Shown here in pieces: positions 9,885 through 19,830 of a stretch of 64,000 nucleotides of DNA (positions are counted from its first letter, which is position 1; each line of letters begins with the position of its first letter). The stretch lies in NCBI GenBank assembly GCA_036172665.1, contig CM069876.1, forward strand, positions 50,127,001 to 50,191,000. The letters are read 5' to 3'. The translations under genes and the position numbers were made by a program. The notes under the pieces are model-generated. The model searched no databases. It had not been told where the DNA came from and saw nothing but the letters and a program-made list of their open reading frames with translations. This stretch comes from Prosopocoilus inquinatus. Taxonomy: Eukaryota > Arthropoda > Insecta > Coleoptera > Lucanidae.

Positions 9885-11160
9885 TTTTAGAAATTTTGCA
9901 TTTCGAAAAATTTGCCCCAAACGAGGAGCATCTGCCGAACGCCCGCTGCGCTATTTAAATGTTTCAAAAATCTAGATTCTAGATGGTACTGGAGGGGGGG
10001 GGGAGGGGGATATCAGTAACGCCCTCACGTAAATTGCGTCGTCGAGAATTTTAAAAATTTTGCATTTCGAAAAATTTGCCCCAAACGAAGAAGCATCTGC
10101 CGAACGCCCGCCGCGCAATTCAAATGTTTCAAAAATTTAGATTCTAGATAGTAATGGGAGTAGAGGGAGGGGGGGGGTATCAGAAACGAATTCATGGGAA
10201 TTGCGCCGTCGCGAATTTTAAAAATTTTGCATTTCGAAAAATTTGCCCCAAAGGAGAAGCATCTGCTGAACGCCCGCCGCGCAATTCAAATGTTTCAAAA
10301 ATCTAAATTCTAGATAGTATTGGGGGGGGAGAGGGAGGAGGTATCAGTAACGCCCTCACGCGAACTGCGTCGTCACGAATTTTAAAAATTTTGCATTTCG
10401 AAAAATTTGTCCCAAACGAGAAGCATCTGCCAAACGCCCGCCGCGCAATTCAAATGTTTAAAAAATCTACATTCTAGATAGGACTGGAGGGGGAGAAGGG
10501 GGTATCAGCAACGCCCTCATGGGAATTGCGTCGTCGCGAATTTTTAAAATTTTGCATTTCGAAAAATTTGCTCCGACGAGGAGCATCTGCCGAACGCCTA
10601 CCGCCCAATTCAAATGTTTCAAAAATTCTCGGGGGGGAGAGGGGGGTATCAGCAACGCCCTCACAGGAATTGCATCGTCGCGAATTTTAAAAATTTTGCA
10701 TTTCGAAAAATTTACCCCCAAACGAGAAGCATCTGCCGAACGCCCGCCGCGCAGTTCAAATGTTTCAAAAATCTAGATTCTAGATGGTACTGGAGGGGGG
10801 GAGGGGAGTGTCAGTGACGTCCTCACGCGAATTGCGTCGTCGCGAATTTTAAAAATTTTGCATTTCGAAAAGTTTGCCCCAAACGAGAAACATCTGCCGA
10901 ACGCCCGCCGCGCAATTCAAATGTTTAAAAAATCTAGACTCTAGATAGTACTGGTGGGGGAGGGGGGGTAGGGTGTCAATGATGTCCTCGCGCGAATTGC
11001 GTCGTCGCGAATCTTAAAAGTTTTGCGTTTCGAAAAATTTGCCTCAACAAAAGCATCTACCGAACGCCCGCCGCACAATTTAAATTTTTCAAAAATCTAG
11101 ATTCTAGATAGTATTGGGGGAGAGGGGGGGATATCAGTAACGCCCTCACGCGAATTGCGT
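9885..11160 (+). repeat. Tandem array, ~163-bp unit, eight copies, G-rich
   Basis: The GCATCTGCCGAACGCCCG block starts at about 9928, 10093, 10259, 10423, 10583, 10729, 10890 and 11053, with periods of 146-166 bp. Each unit has TTTTGCATTTCGAAAAATTT, the CATCTGCC block, a CTAGATTCTAGATAGT block (missing from the shortened unit near 10620) and a purine tract such as GGAGGGGGGGGGAGGGGG. That last tract contains several closely spaced G runs on the + strand in almost every unit. The copies are quite similar, so this array is younger than array 1. Confidence 0.9.
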
Positions 11161-12494
11161 GAACCATACGGAAGCCGCAATATTACCCCTAATTTAAGCA
11201 CTCAAATAAGAATGCTTTTTGCGTAGCAAATGCAACATCCGATGTCCCCCACTTGCGCAGCAATCTGAAGGGGAATAATGCTTAAGTAGTGCGGGAGCAG
11301 ACAAGAAGGGTCTTCGAGCGCTGACCTAATTACGAGTCGTACTCCTCGTTCAAAGATTGAGTTTATTTTTTTTTCTTTTTAATATTTTTTCAATCAGTCA
11401 GTTTCCTCAGTTTGAAATTAATGTCGCGAACGAAGACATAACTTCACGTTTTTTTTTATTTAGTAATCAAATTAAACCGTATCCGAATATTTATTCGTTC
11501 ATTTTAGGTAAGTTCAGCAGAAGAAAATTGTAACTCTAAAAGATGAATTAAAATTAGTCATCCACCAATCAGGAGGCCACGAAAACCTCTCCACCTGACA
11601 AACTCGTTAACAATGCCGGGGGAGAAATTACTGCTGCGCCGACCGAGCTCAGTGAAGAAAGGGGTGGACTCTACGCATTATAATAACAAACGCAAGGGCA
11701 AAATTGCTTTATACACAACACAGGATTGATGAATGAACGCATTTCAAGCAGCAAAAAGCTGTTTTTACGCAGAAATTAAACCCGTGGTCTTAATTGACTG
11801 GGCTGCAATTTGCTTCTGTATTTCTTGTCTCTTTCTCTCATAGTCGTAGTCATCACATCACCTGACAGGCTCACGAGCGCGCTGTCCGTCACGATTAAGC
11901 AACGCACGAATTTCCCTCTCTCTCTCTCTTTCTCTTTTTTGTCTCGTTTTGCTGCATAATTTCGAGAGATGATAAAAGCCCGAGATAAGTATCCCGCTTA
12001 CCTCGGTGGCACGCGGCAGTTCAAAAGGAATAAATAACCTGCTTGTATATTTATTTATTTTTTTTTGAGAGTGGGGGCGGGCGGGCACGTCAAGATAAAA
12101 CCGGGAAATCCGTGCTTAAAAGTGCTTTACGCACGGGCAAATTTGCTGTCGTTTCTTTTTTCATTTTTTTTTTTTTTTTTTTTTGTTTAATGCATCGAAA
12201 GCTCTGCGTAACACTCTCGTCGCAAGCGGGAATTTTTATGAACCCCCGCCGTGAAATATTAATTCGCGTTCGAGCGCGCAATTGGAAGGAAGAAGGTCTT
12301 TGATAAAATCCGGCGGCGGATTCGTTCATTTTAATAACACTATGCACGTCCGTTCAGTTTCGCTCCATTTACTTATTTTCTGGTGTTTTGAATTATTTTT
12401 GAAAACAAAATGCGTTTACTTTACTTACAAAACGCATTGGAAAACGAACTTACAAATGTTCTCGTTCTCTCGTTTGCTTTCGCTCGCTCAGCTA
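11161..12494. other. Unique sequence, no supported gene
   Basis: A short + strand frame near 11521-11595 and a 38-codon one at 11613-11729 look mildly protein-like, but they lie in different frames with stops between. A TCTCTC microsatellite lies at about 11918-11931 and a 21-base T run at 12164-12184. I see no repeat unit here. Confidence 0.4.
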
Positions 12495-13770
12495 TTACGT
12501 CAAGTAGCTCAGTGAATGGGGGGGAATTTCCGGGGCGAAAAGAAAGCCACTTCCCCGTTGACAAGGGAAACAAAATGCCGCCGTCCCGGTCGACTGCAAC
12601 ACGCACGCGACGCGCGGAGAAAACGGTGGCCTAGTCAAGTTGAACACCATCCACAAAATATGCACGCGACGGTCACGCTAACGCATGCTTCATTAATTTA
12701 ATACATTTATCTTTATTTTATTCCTCGGCCTCACTTCAAATAATTTATTGCTTCCTCGCGCGCTCGTCAGGCTCCGCATTAAAAAAATTCTCGACGACGC
12801 AGATAGACAGCGTAGCGTGGCGCGCAGAATGAATACAGTATGACCCCCTAACTCTGAAACCACCCCCCGTTGCCAAGGGAAAAAAAAAACGCCGCCGTCC
12901 AGGTCGACTGCAACACGCACGCGACGCGCGGGGAAAAGGGTGGCCTAGCCAAGTTGAACACCATCCACAAAATATGCACGCGACGGTCACGCTAACGCAT
13001 GCTTCATTAATTTAATACATTTATCTTTATTTTATTCCGCGGCCTCACTTCAAATAATTTATAACTCCCTCGCGCGGTCGTCAGGCTCCGCATTAAAAAA
13101 TTTCTCGACGACGCAGATAGACAGCGTGGCGTGGCGCGCAGAATGTATACAGTATGACCCCCTAACTCTGAAACCACCCCCCGTTGCCAAGGGAAAAAAA
13201 AACGCCGCCGTCCAGGTCGACTGCAACACACACGCGACGCGCGGGGAAAAGGGTGGCCTAGTCAAGTTGAACACCGTCCACAAAAAATGCACGCGACGCT
13301 CACGCTAACGCCATGCTTCATTAATTTAATACATTTATCTTTATTTTATTCCGCGGCCTCACTTCAAATAATTTATTGCTTCCTCGCGCGGTTGTCAGGC
13401 TTCGCATTAAAATATTCTCGACGACGCAGATAGACAGCGTGGCGTGGCGCGCAGAATGTATACAGTATCACCCCCTAACACCGAAACTACTTCCCGTTGC
13501 CAAGGAAAACAAAACGCCGCCGTCCCGGTCGACTGAAACACACGCGCGACGCGCGGAGAAAGGGATGACCTAGCCAAGTTGAACACCATCTACAAAATAC
13601 GCACGCGACGGTCACGCTAACGCACGCTTCATTAATTTAATACATTTATCTCTATTTTATTCCGCGGCCTTATTTCAAATAATTTATTGCTCCCTCGCGC
13701 GGTCGTCAGGCTCCGCATTAAAAAAATTCTCGACGACGCAGATGGACAGCGTGGCGCGGCGCGGCGCGGC
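12495..13770 (+). repeat. Tandem array, 313-bp unit, about four copies
   Basis: GTCGACTG marks each unit at 12589, 12903, 13216 and 13528 (periods 314, 313, 312). Units carry CCCGTTGCCAAGGGAAA, then CGCGACGCGCGG, TTCATTAATTTAATACATTT, CTCGACGACGCAGATAGACA and GACCCCCTAAC. The fourth copy loses similarity after 13750, although CACCCCCTA recurs near 13910. The copies are highly similar. The open frames on both strands run through the same bases and have no recognisable domain. Confidence 0.9.
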
Positions 13771-15025
13771 GGCCCGTCTAAAAGTTCGCGCCACAGCCGC
13801 AAATAATAACCGCGGCGAAAATTTACGACTTCATTTAAACTTTACTTTTACCGAATCAGCGCGAAAATCGCGTCGGAATAAGCCACTCGCAGAATGTATG
13901 TATAGCTTATCACCCCCTATCGCCGAAACCACCCGTCACAGCAACAGCAACAGCAGCGGCAGCAAAACACGAGTACCAACGTACTTGATTGCGTGTTTAT
14001 GAGGCGATAAATAACTTCAGCTGGGCGCCACATAAAACGCTAATGTATCGGGGGGGGGGGGGGGTGAGAGGGTGGGGACGTCGAATTATGCTGTGCGAGA
14101 GCTATTTCTCGTTTGGGGGAGGGGTGGGGGTGTTCACAGCTTCCAGTGCTATTTGTTATTTCCGTCGGTGGAACAAGTGTCTGAAATGTCGCGTCCAGTT
14201 TTCGCGCGGAACGCGTAAAATAGCTTCGAAGCTTTACCGCCGCGCGGCGTCCCCGGCGGCTTCCTTATAAAAAATTTAAGCGTTCGGTATTTGCATAAAA
14301 GCGCGCGTTTGCTTTCCACACTTAATACAAATCCGTTAACGTTAGCCGGAGGAGAATCCTCCCTTACGCTTACACGATACAGGGTGACTTTAATAGCTGT
14401 GACAAGCAACCATAAGTAAGTAGTGTAGAGGTCGTTAATTAATTATTCTAGCCAAGAGCAAGAAAGTCTTACACATAACGTCCATTTCTTTTTTTTGTGA
14501 AAAATTATTATTTAGAACCGCTGTTACGGTGTGAAAATCGCTTTACAGGAAAACAACCCGTAACGGTTCAGTTTAATTCCTATTTATTTCCGATTGCGCG
14601 ACTGTAAGAAATTATTTGTGTGTTCAAAACGCTTCTTGTCGCCGCACCTATTTCGTCGGATTTTACTGCGACGAAAACAGTTTTTCTTTACCATCGCCTT
14701 CGATCTTCGAATCTGTAAAAAATCAAAAGATCTGACGTTTTGCGTTTTAAGTTTCATTCGCTCAACAGGAATATGTCCGCCAACCCGGGCGATTCGCTTT
14801 CGTTGCATTCGTTTTAAAATACTCCGGCCGTAAAATAGCGTAAAATTCTCGGCGCATCGACACTCCCTTGTGGTTATTTAAATATAATTAAATAAATAAC
14901 ATCATTTCGAGATTCAATTTTCAGATAAAATTGCCTCGTGTTTTGTAAACGTCTGCAAGCAAGCGCATTTCGTCTGTTTTTTTGAAAACCGTTCGATACT
15001 ATTATTCCACGCGGTCAGATAGTCA
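13771..15025. other. Unique sequence with a 15-base G run
   Basis: A G run lies at 14050-14064 with a second purine-rich patch at 14115-14130. An AGCAACAGCAACAGCAGCGG stretch near 13941 is a short degenerate microsatellite. Open frames of 70-90 codons overlap on opposite strands and look random. Confidence 0.4.
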
Positions 15026-17480
15026 CAAAACTTCCTCCGTTGTCTATTTTTTTTTTTAATTGAACTAGTCCTTGTGAATTACAGTTTTTTTTTTATCGTT
15101 TCGACCGAAGAATTAATTCGGTTTCACTCTTGACCTTTAACGCCGTTGGTTTTTCTTTACGTCACGTTGAGACAGACTCGTTGGTTCCTGCTGAGGTGAC
15201 GGACGGAGAGTCATAAAATTTCCTCCATCGTCTCTTTTTTTGTTTTTTTTTTTTAAATTGAACTAGTCCATGTGAATTACAGTTTTTTTTATCGTTTCGA
15301 CCGAAGAATTAATTCGGTTTCACCTTTGACCTTTAACGCCGTTGGTTTTTCTTTACGTCACGTTGAGACAGACTCGTTGGTTCCTGCTGAGGTGACGGAC
15401 GGAGAGTCATAAAATTTCCTCCATCGTCTCTTTTTTTGTTTTTTTTTTTTTAAATTGAACTAGTCCATGTGAATTACAGTTTTTTTTTTATCGTTTCGAC
15501 CGAAGAATTAATTCGGTTTCACTCTTGACCTTTAACGCCGTTGGTTTTTCTTTACGTCACGTTGAGACAGACTCGTTGGTTCCTGCTGAGGTGACGGACG
15601 GAGAGTCATAAAATTTCCTCCATCGTCTCTTTTTTTGTTTTTTTTTTTAAATTGAACTAGTCCATGTGAATTACAGTTTTTTTTATCGTTTCGACCGAAG
15701 AATTAATTCGGTTTCACCTTTGACCTTTAACGCCGTTGGTTTTTCTTTACGTCACGTTGAGACAGACTCGTTGGTTCCTGCTGAGGTGACGGACGGAGAG
15801 TCATAAAATTTCCTCCATCGTCTCTTTTTTTGTTTTTTTTTTTTTAAATTGAACTAGTCCATGTGAATTACAGTTTTTTTTTTATCGTTTCGACCGAAGA
15901 ATTAATTCGGTTTCACTCTTGACCTTTAACGCCGTTGGTTTTTCTTTACGTCACGTTGAGACAGACTCGTTGGTTCCTGCTGAGGTGACGGACGGAGAGT
16001 CATAAAATTTCCTCCATCGTCTATTTTTTTGTTTTTTTTTTGAATTGAACTAGTCCATGTGAATTACAGTTTTTTTTTTTCGTTTCGACCGAAAAATTAA
16101 TTCGGTTTCACTCTTGACCTTTAACGCCGTTGGTTTTTCTTTACGTCACGTTGAGACAGACTCGTTGGTTCCTGCTGAGGTGACGGACGGAGAGTCATAA
16201 AATTTCCTCCATCGTCTATTTTTTTGTTTTTTTTTTGAATTGAACTAGTCCATGTGAATTACAGTTTTTTTTTTCGTTTCGACCGAAGAATTAATTCGGT
16301 TTCACCTTTGACCTTTAACGCCGTTGGTTTTCCTTTACGTCACGTTGATGCTTGTTCGCTCCTGCTGAGGTGATGGACGGAGAGTCATAAAATTTCCTCC
16401 GTCGTCTACTTTTTTTTGTTTTTTTTTTTTTAAATTGAACTAGTCCATGTGAATTACGTTTTTTTTTTCGTTTCGACGGAAAAATTAATTCTGTTTCACT
16501 CTTGACCTCTTGACCACTCTTGACGGAAGGAGAGTCATAAAATTTCCTCCGTCGTCTATTTTTTTGTTTTCCTTTTTAATTGAACTAGTCCATGTGAATT
16601 ACAGTTTTTTTTTTATCGTTTCGACCGAAGAATTAATTCGGTTTCACTCTTAACCTTTAACGCCGTTGGTTTTTCTTTACGTCACGTTGAGACAGACTCG
16701 TTGGTTCCTGCTGAGGTGACGGACGGAGAGTCATAAAATTTCCTCCATCGTCTCTTTTTTTGTTTTTTTTTTTTTAAATTGAACTAGTCCATGTGAATTA
16801 CAGTTTTTTTTTTATCGTTTCGACCGAAGAATTAATTCGGTTTCACTCTTGACCTTTAACGCCGTTGGTTTTTCTTTACGTCACGTTGAGTCAGACTCGT
16901 TGGTTCCTGCTGAGGTGACGGACGGAGAGTCATAAAATTTCCTCCATCGTCTATTTTTTTGTTTTTTTTTTTGAATTGAACTAGTCCATGTGAATTACAG
17001 TTTTTTTTTTCGTTTCGACCGAAGAATGAATTCGGTTTCACTCTTGACCTTTAACGCCGTTGGTTTTTCTTTACGTCACGTTGAGACAGACTCGTTGATT
17101 CCTGCTGAGGTGACGGACGGAGAGTCATAAAATTTCCTCCGTCGTCTATTTTTTTGTTTTTTTTTTTAAATTGAACTAGTCCATGTGAATTACAGTTTTT
17201 TCTTTTTTCGTTTCGACCGAAGAATTAGCTCGGTTTCACTCTTGACCTTTAACGCCGTTGGTTTTCCTTTACGTCACGTTGAGACAGACTCGTTGGTTCC
17301 TGCTGAGGTGACGGACGGAGAGTCATAAAATTTCCTCCGTCGTCTATTTTTTTGTTCATTTTTTTAATTGAACCAGTCCATGTGAATTACAGTTTTTTTT
17401 TTTTTCGTTTCGACCGAAGAATGAATTCGGTTTCACTCTTGACCTTTAACGCCGTTGGTTTTCCTTTACGTCGCGTTGAT
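15026..17480 (+). repeat. Tandem array, ~196-bp unit, about 13 copies, dimeric higher-order structure
   Basis: The GACCGAAGAATTAATTCGG block ends near 15120, 15316, 15515, 15710, 15909, 16104, 16298, 16640, 16839, 17034, 17232 and 17429, with one degenerate copy near 16490. The period is 194-199 bp. Two unit types alternate in the left half: one reads CACTCTTGACC with a longer T tract, the other CACCTTTGACC with a shorter one. A ~395-bp dimer was therefore amplified there. Each unit also has ACTAGTCCATGTGAATTACA, TTTACGTCACGTTGAGACAG, CCTGCTGAGGTGACGG and ATAAAATTTCCTCC. The array ends shortly before the tail module at 17544. Confidence 0.93.
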
Positions 17481-17543
17481 GCTCGTTGGTTCCTGCCGAG
17501 GTCACGACGATATTTTCAGTTCGCGCAAACCAATCCTTCGTAC

Positions 17544-17899
17544 GTTCGGGGGGCAAGGTTAGTGTTACTTTATTAACTCGCACCGTGCCGGGAGTCAGTC
17601 GGACGTTTAGCGATATCCCCCCGGCGACCGTCGAAGTTGTTTGTAGGGGGCGCAGCTCCATTTTCGCGTCATGGCCTTCGGTTTACGCATCGGTTACTAT
17701 CGAGGACCTTCGAGGGGGCTCGGTCCCTCGTCGTACGACGTTTCGTCGGCTCTGACTTGGCGCCGGTGCAACCATAAGCTCGTTAAGGGTTTGTCTCGAG
17801 CCTCGTCCTTGAAGATCAAGACAGGTATGTTACTGACTGTTGCTTTCTCTTTCATGCAGGTTATTATTGTCAAGCGCTTTCCTTTTCTTACAAGCTTTT
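17544..17899. mobile_element. Array-tail module, copy B
   Basis: Starts GTTCGGGGGGCAAGGTTAG and matches 7281-7730 in separate blocks: TTTATTAACTCGC at 17568, GGGAGTCAGTCGG at 17590, TTTGTCTCGAGCCTCGTCC at 17790, and CTTACAAGCTTT at 17887-17898. The minus strand again has AATAAA, in the same place. A GTATGT...TGCAG pair (17825-17860) resembles a tiny intron but may be chance. Like copy A, it sits just right of a tandem array whose units differ completely from those next to copy A. Confidence 0.6.
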
Positions 17900-17981
17900 A
17901 ATTTTAATTTGCGCACGAATTTTGCGTTGAGCTTAGGAAGGAGCCTAAGCTCAACGCAAAATTCGTGATCAAATCAAAATT
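17900..17981. repeat. Near-perfect hairpin, 24-bp uninterrupted stem
   Basis: Bases 17914-17937 and 17944-17967 are exact reverse complements (24 bp), with a 6-base loop. Beyond a 2x2 mismatch the arms continue, 17900-17911 with 17970-17981, at one mismatch in 12. It directly abuts the end of tail module B. A recent snap-back duplication, a foldback element or a hairpin RNA precursor would all look like this; the very short loop is unusual for a microRNA precursor. Confidence 0.85.
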
Positions 17982-18264
17982 ATTTTGGTATTCTTTTTGC
18001 CGATTGCCTATTTTGTACGACGCGACGCGCCGCGACGCTTTTCCGACTTACAGCACGCGTCGATTCAGCTGGGGGAGCGGATTGAAGTTTTCATACCGGC
18101 TTCGTGGTAGCAACCTTGAGTCGGATCGGTTGGCTTTTTGGCGTCTCCACACCTCAACGGGTTTGCAGAGCGGACCGAGGGTCCAGAAATATCCGTGACT
18201 GACTAATCAGGCGCGACGTTCCAACTGTTACAGCTGTGGTCTTATGCCGACTTCCACTGTCGTC

Positions 18265-18410
18265 GTTTTGGGCGCTTCACACCAAATATTACATTCGCAT
18301 TTAACGTTGTTTTGAGCGCGTCACTCCAATAATTTTTTTTAATCGCATTTGACGAGTGCTTAGGTCGCTTCACGCCAAATATATTTAGATTCATATTCCG
18401 TCCATAATTT
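18265..18410 (+). repeat. Three degenerate ~46-bp repeats
   Basis: GCGCTTCACACCAAATATTA (18269), GCGCGTCACTCCAATAATTT (18317) and GTCGCTTCACGCCAAATATA (18364) are related. Each is followed by a TCGCATTTRAC-like or TTCATATTC stretch, with a spacing of 47-48 bp. Too degenerate to say more. Confidence 0.55.
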
Positions 18411-19830
18411 GTTTTACTGTTTTACAATATCCCACAACTCGATAACTCTTTCTTGCATCGTTTTATGTGATAACGTGAAACAGTTTACTGTATTTTGTAA
18501 TGTATGATTTTTTTTCTTCTGTATTTTGACTACTACGACCCTCAACCCTTAAATTCCGTAATAGCTCTGGCGAAAGGTGCAGAACAGACATAATCAACGT
18601 CGCCATTCCAGATTTCGTTAAACGTTGCACATTTTTTTTTTCTGTTGCATAATTGCTGGCAAATGCAATCACCATATTGATGAGGGGGTGGAAGGAAAAA
18701 AAAAATGTGCGGCGCGGAAATTTTTCACCGTCACGTCCTCCCCGCTTCGTATGCAGATGCGGTAAACAAGTTTTTGCCGACGCGCACCGGATCGAAGAAG
18801 CTGTCAGTTTGTTGTGCAAGCCTGATGCCTGAGCAAATAGTGCTCGACGTCCGTCGCGACGGTGGAAAGAAGCGTGAGAATAGTGGGTGGCGTCGCGTCG
18901 TCAAAATTGCACCACGGCATATAAAGCCCCCCGCCCCGATTGAGCTTTCCAAAACTCGTCCGCAAATTAAAAAAAAAACGACTCTGATTTACTGCGCCGA
19001 ACCTACGCGTTGTTAATTTAGTTTTTTTTTTTGGATTTTAATTACTTTATAATTAATTAGCAATCGAGAGAGGTTGCCAGATCTGGAAGCAAAGCAAAGT
19101 GGAAGTTAGATTGGCGGGCGCTTTGCGCGCGCTGAGTTTAACAATAATTAATTTGGAGGTCGTGGAGGAGTTCTTGAGCTCTGAAACTGTGCAAGAAAAC
19201 GAAATTCCTGAAGAATTCATTCGAGCGCTTTCCAGAACAGCTACATTACGACCGTTAGGAACTCGACGTGAAGCGAAAAATAAAAAATTAAATAAAGAAT
19301 ACGCAATTCTTAAATAAAAAAAATAAAAATTAAAAATGCTGCGAATACACTTCTCGGTTTGAATAACACATGCGGACGAGTGTCATGGTCGGTGTTGACA
19401 CGACTTAGGGCCCCCTGAATGGCTTTCTAACCGTCCTCGAAAGCTCGTTGTCCCCGGGACAAATCGATATGCCACCGTCCGCCCCCCTCCCAAGGGACCA
19501 TCTTGTTCGGAGGATATAATTAGGTGCGAAAGCTCGTGCTTGCGATGACGGATCGGGGTCGAAAACACCCCCGAAACTCAACCGCAGCGATCAAGACGGA
19601 CGTTAAATCATTATTATGCGTGAATCGGGCGGATTTCGGGTGGAAGGATCCGGTTCCGAACGGGAAAAGAAAATTGAAACCGTACACAATTTACGATCTT
19701 ATTATTGCGTTACTACCCACCGCATCGCATCGGTTCCGATATTTATAACGTTATTTCGCGCTGAATTCAATTTTTTCCCCCCCGACGCGATCATCCGTTT
19801 TGCAGCAAGGACAAGGGATCAGATGAAGTT
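18411..19830. other. Unique sequence; two weak open frames
   Basis: Apart from the frame listed at 19099, a + frame runs from 18705 to 19016 (103 codons). It is basic and has no recognisable domain. A minus frame (18731-18952) overlaps it. GC content is locally raised (18700-18960), followed by AT-rich DNA. I cannot support a gene from this alone. Confidence 0.35.
19099..19317 (+). CDS. Hypothetical short open frame or exon remnant
   Basis: A 72-codon frame from ATG to TAA. After a leucine-rich start it becomes acidic (EEFLSSETVQ, then EIPEEF) and ends in a lysine/arginine-rich tail. Its composition is more protein-like than most frames in the window. No family is recognised. No promoter or start context was identified. 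It could be a decayed exon, part of a dead mobile element, or chance. It lies alone between the tail module region and the 133-bp array. Confidence 0.2.
   Translation: MEVRLAGALRALSLTIINLEVVEEFLSSETVQENEIPEEFIRALSRTATLRPLGTRREAKNKKLNKEYAILK

Noticed and set aside
11395..11420. CTGAGGA with a nearby GAAA on the minus strand
   Set aside because: Stem II would have only two pairs and no cleavage site follows.
11521..11729. Protein-like short frames that might be an exon
   Set aside because: Two different frames with stops between them, no convincing splice sites in phase, and no recognised domain.
12500..12530. TAGCTCAGTGAATGG, resembling the D-arm of a tRNA
   Set aside because: No matching acceptor stem, anticodon arm or T-arm box follows.
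12765..12790. CTGACGA on the minus strand of the 313-bp array
   Set aside because: No GAAA follows a stem II, and other units of the array have lost the CTGACGA word.
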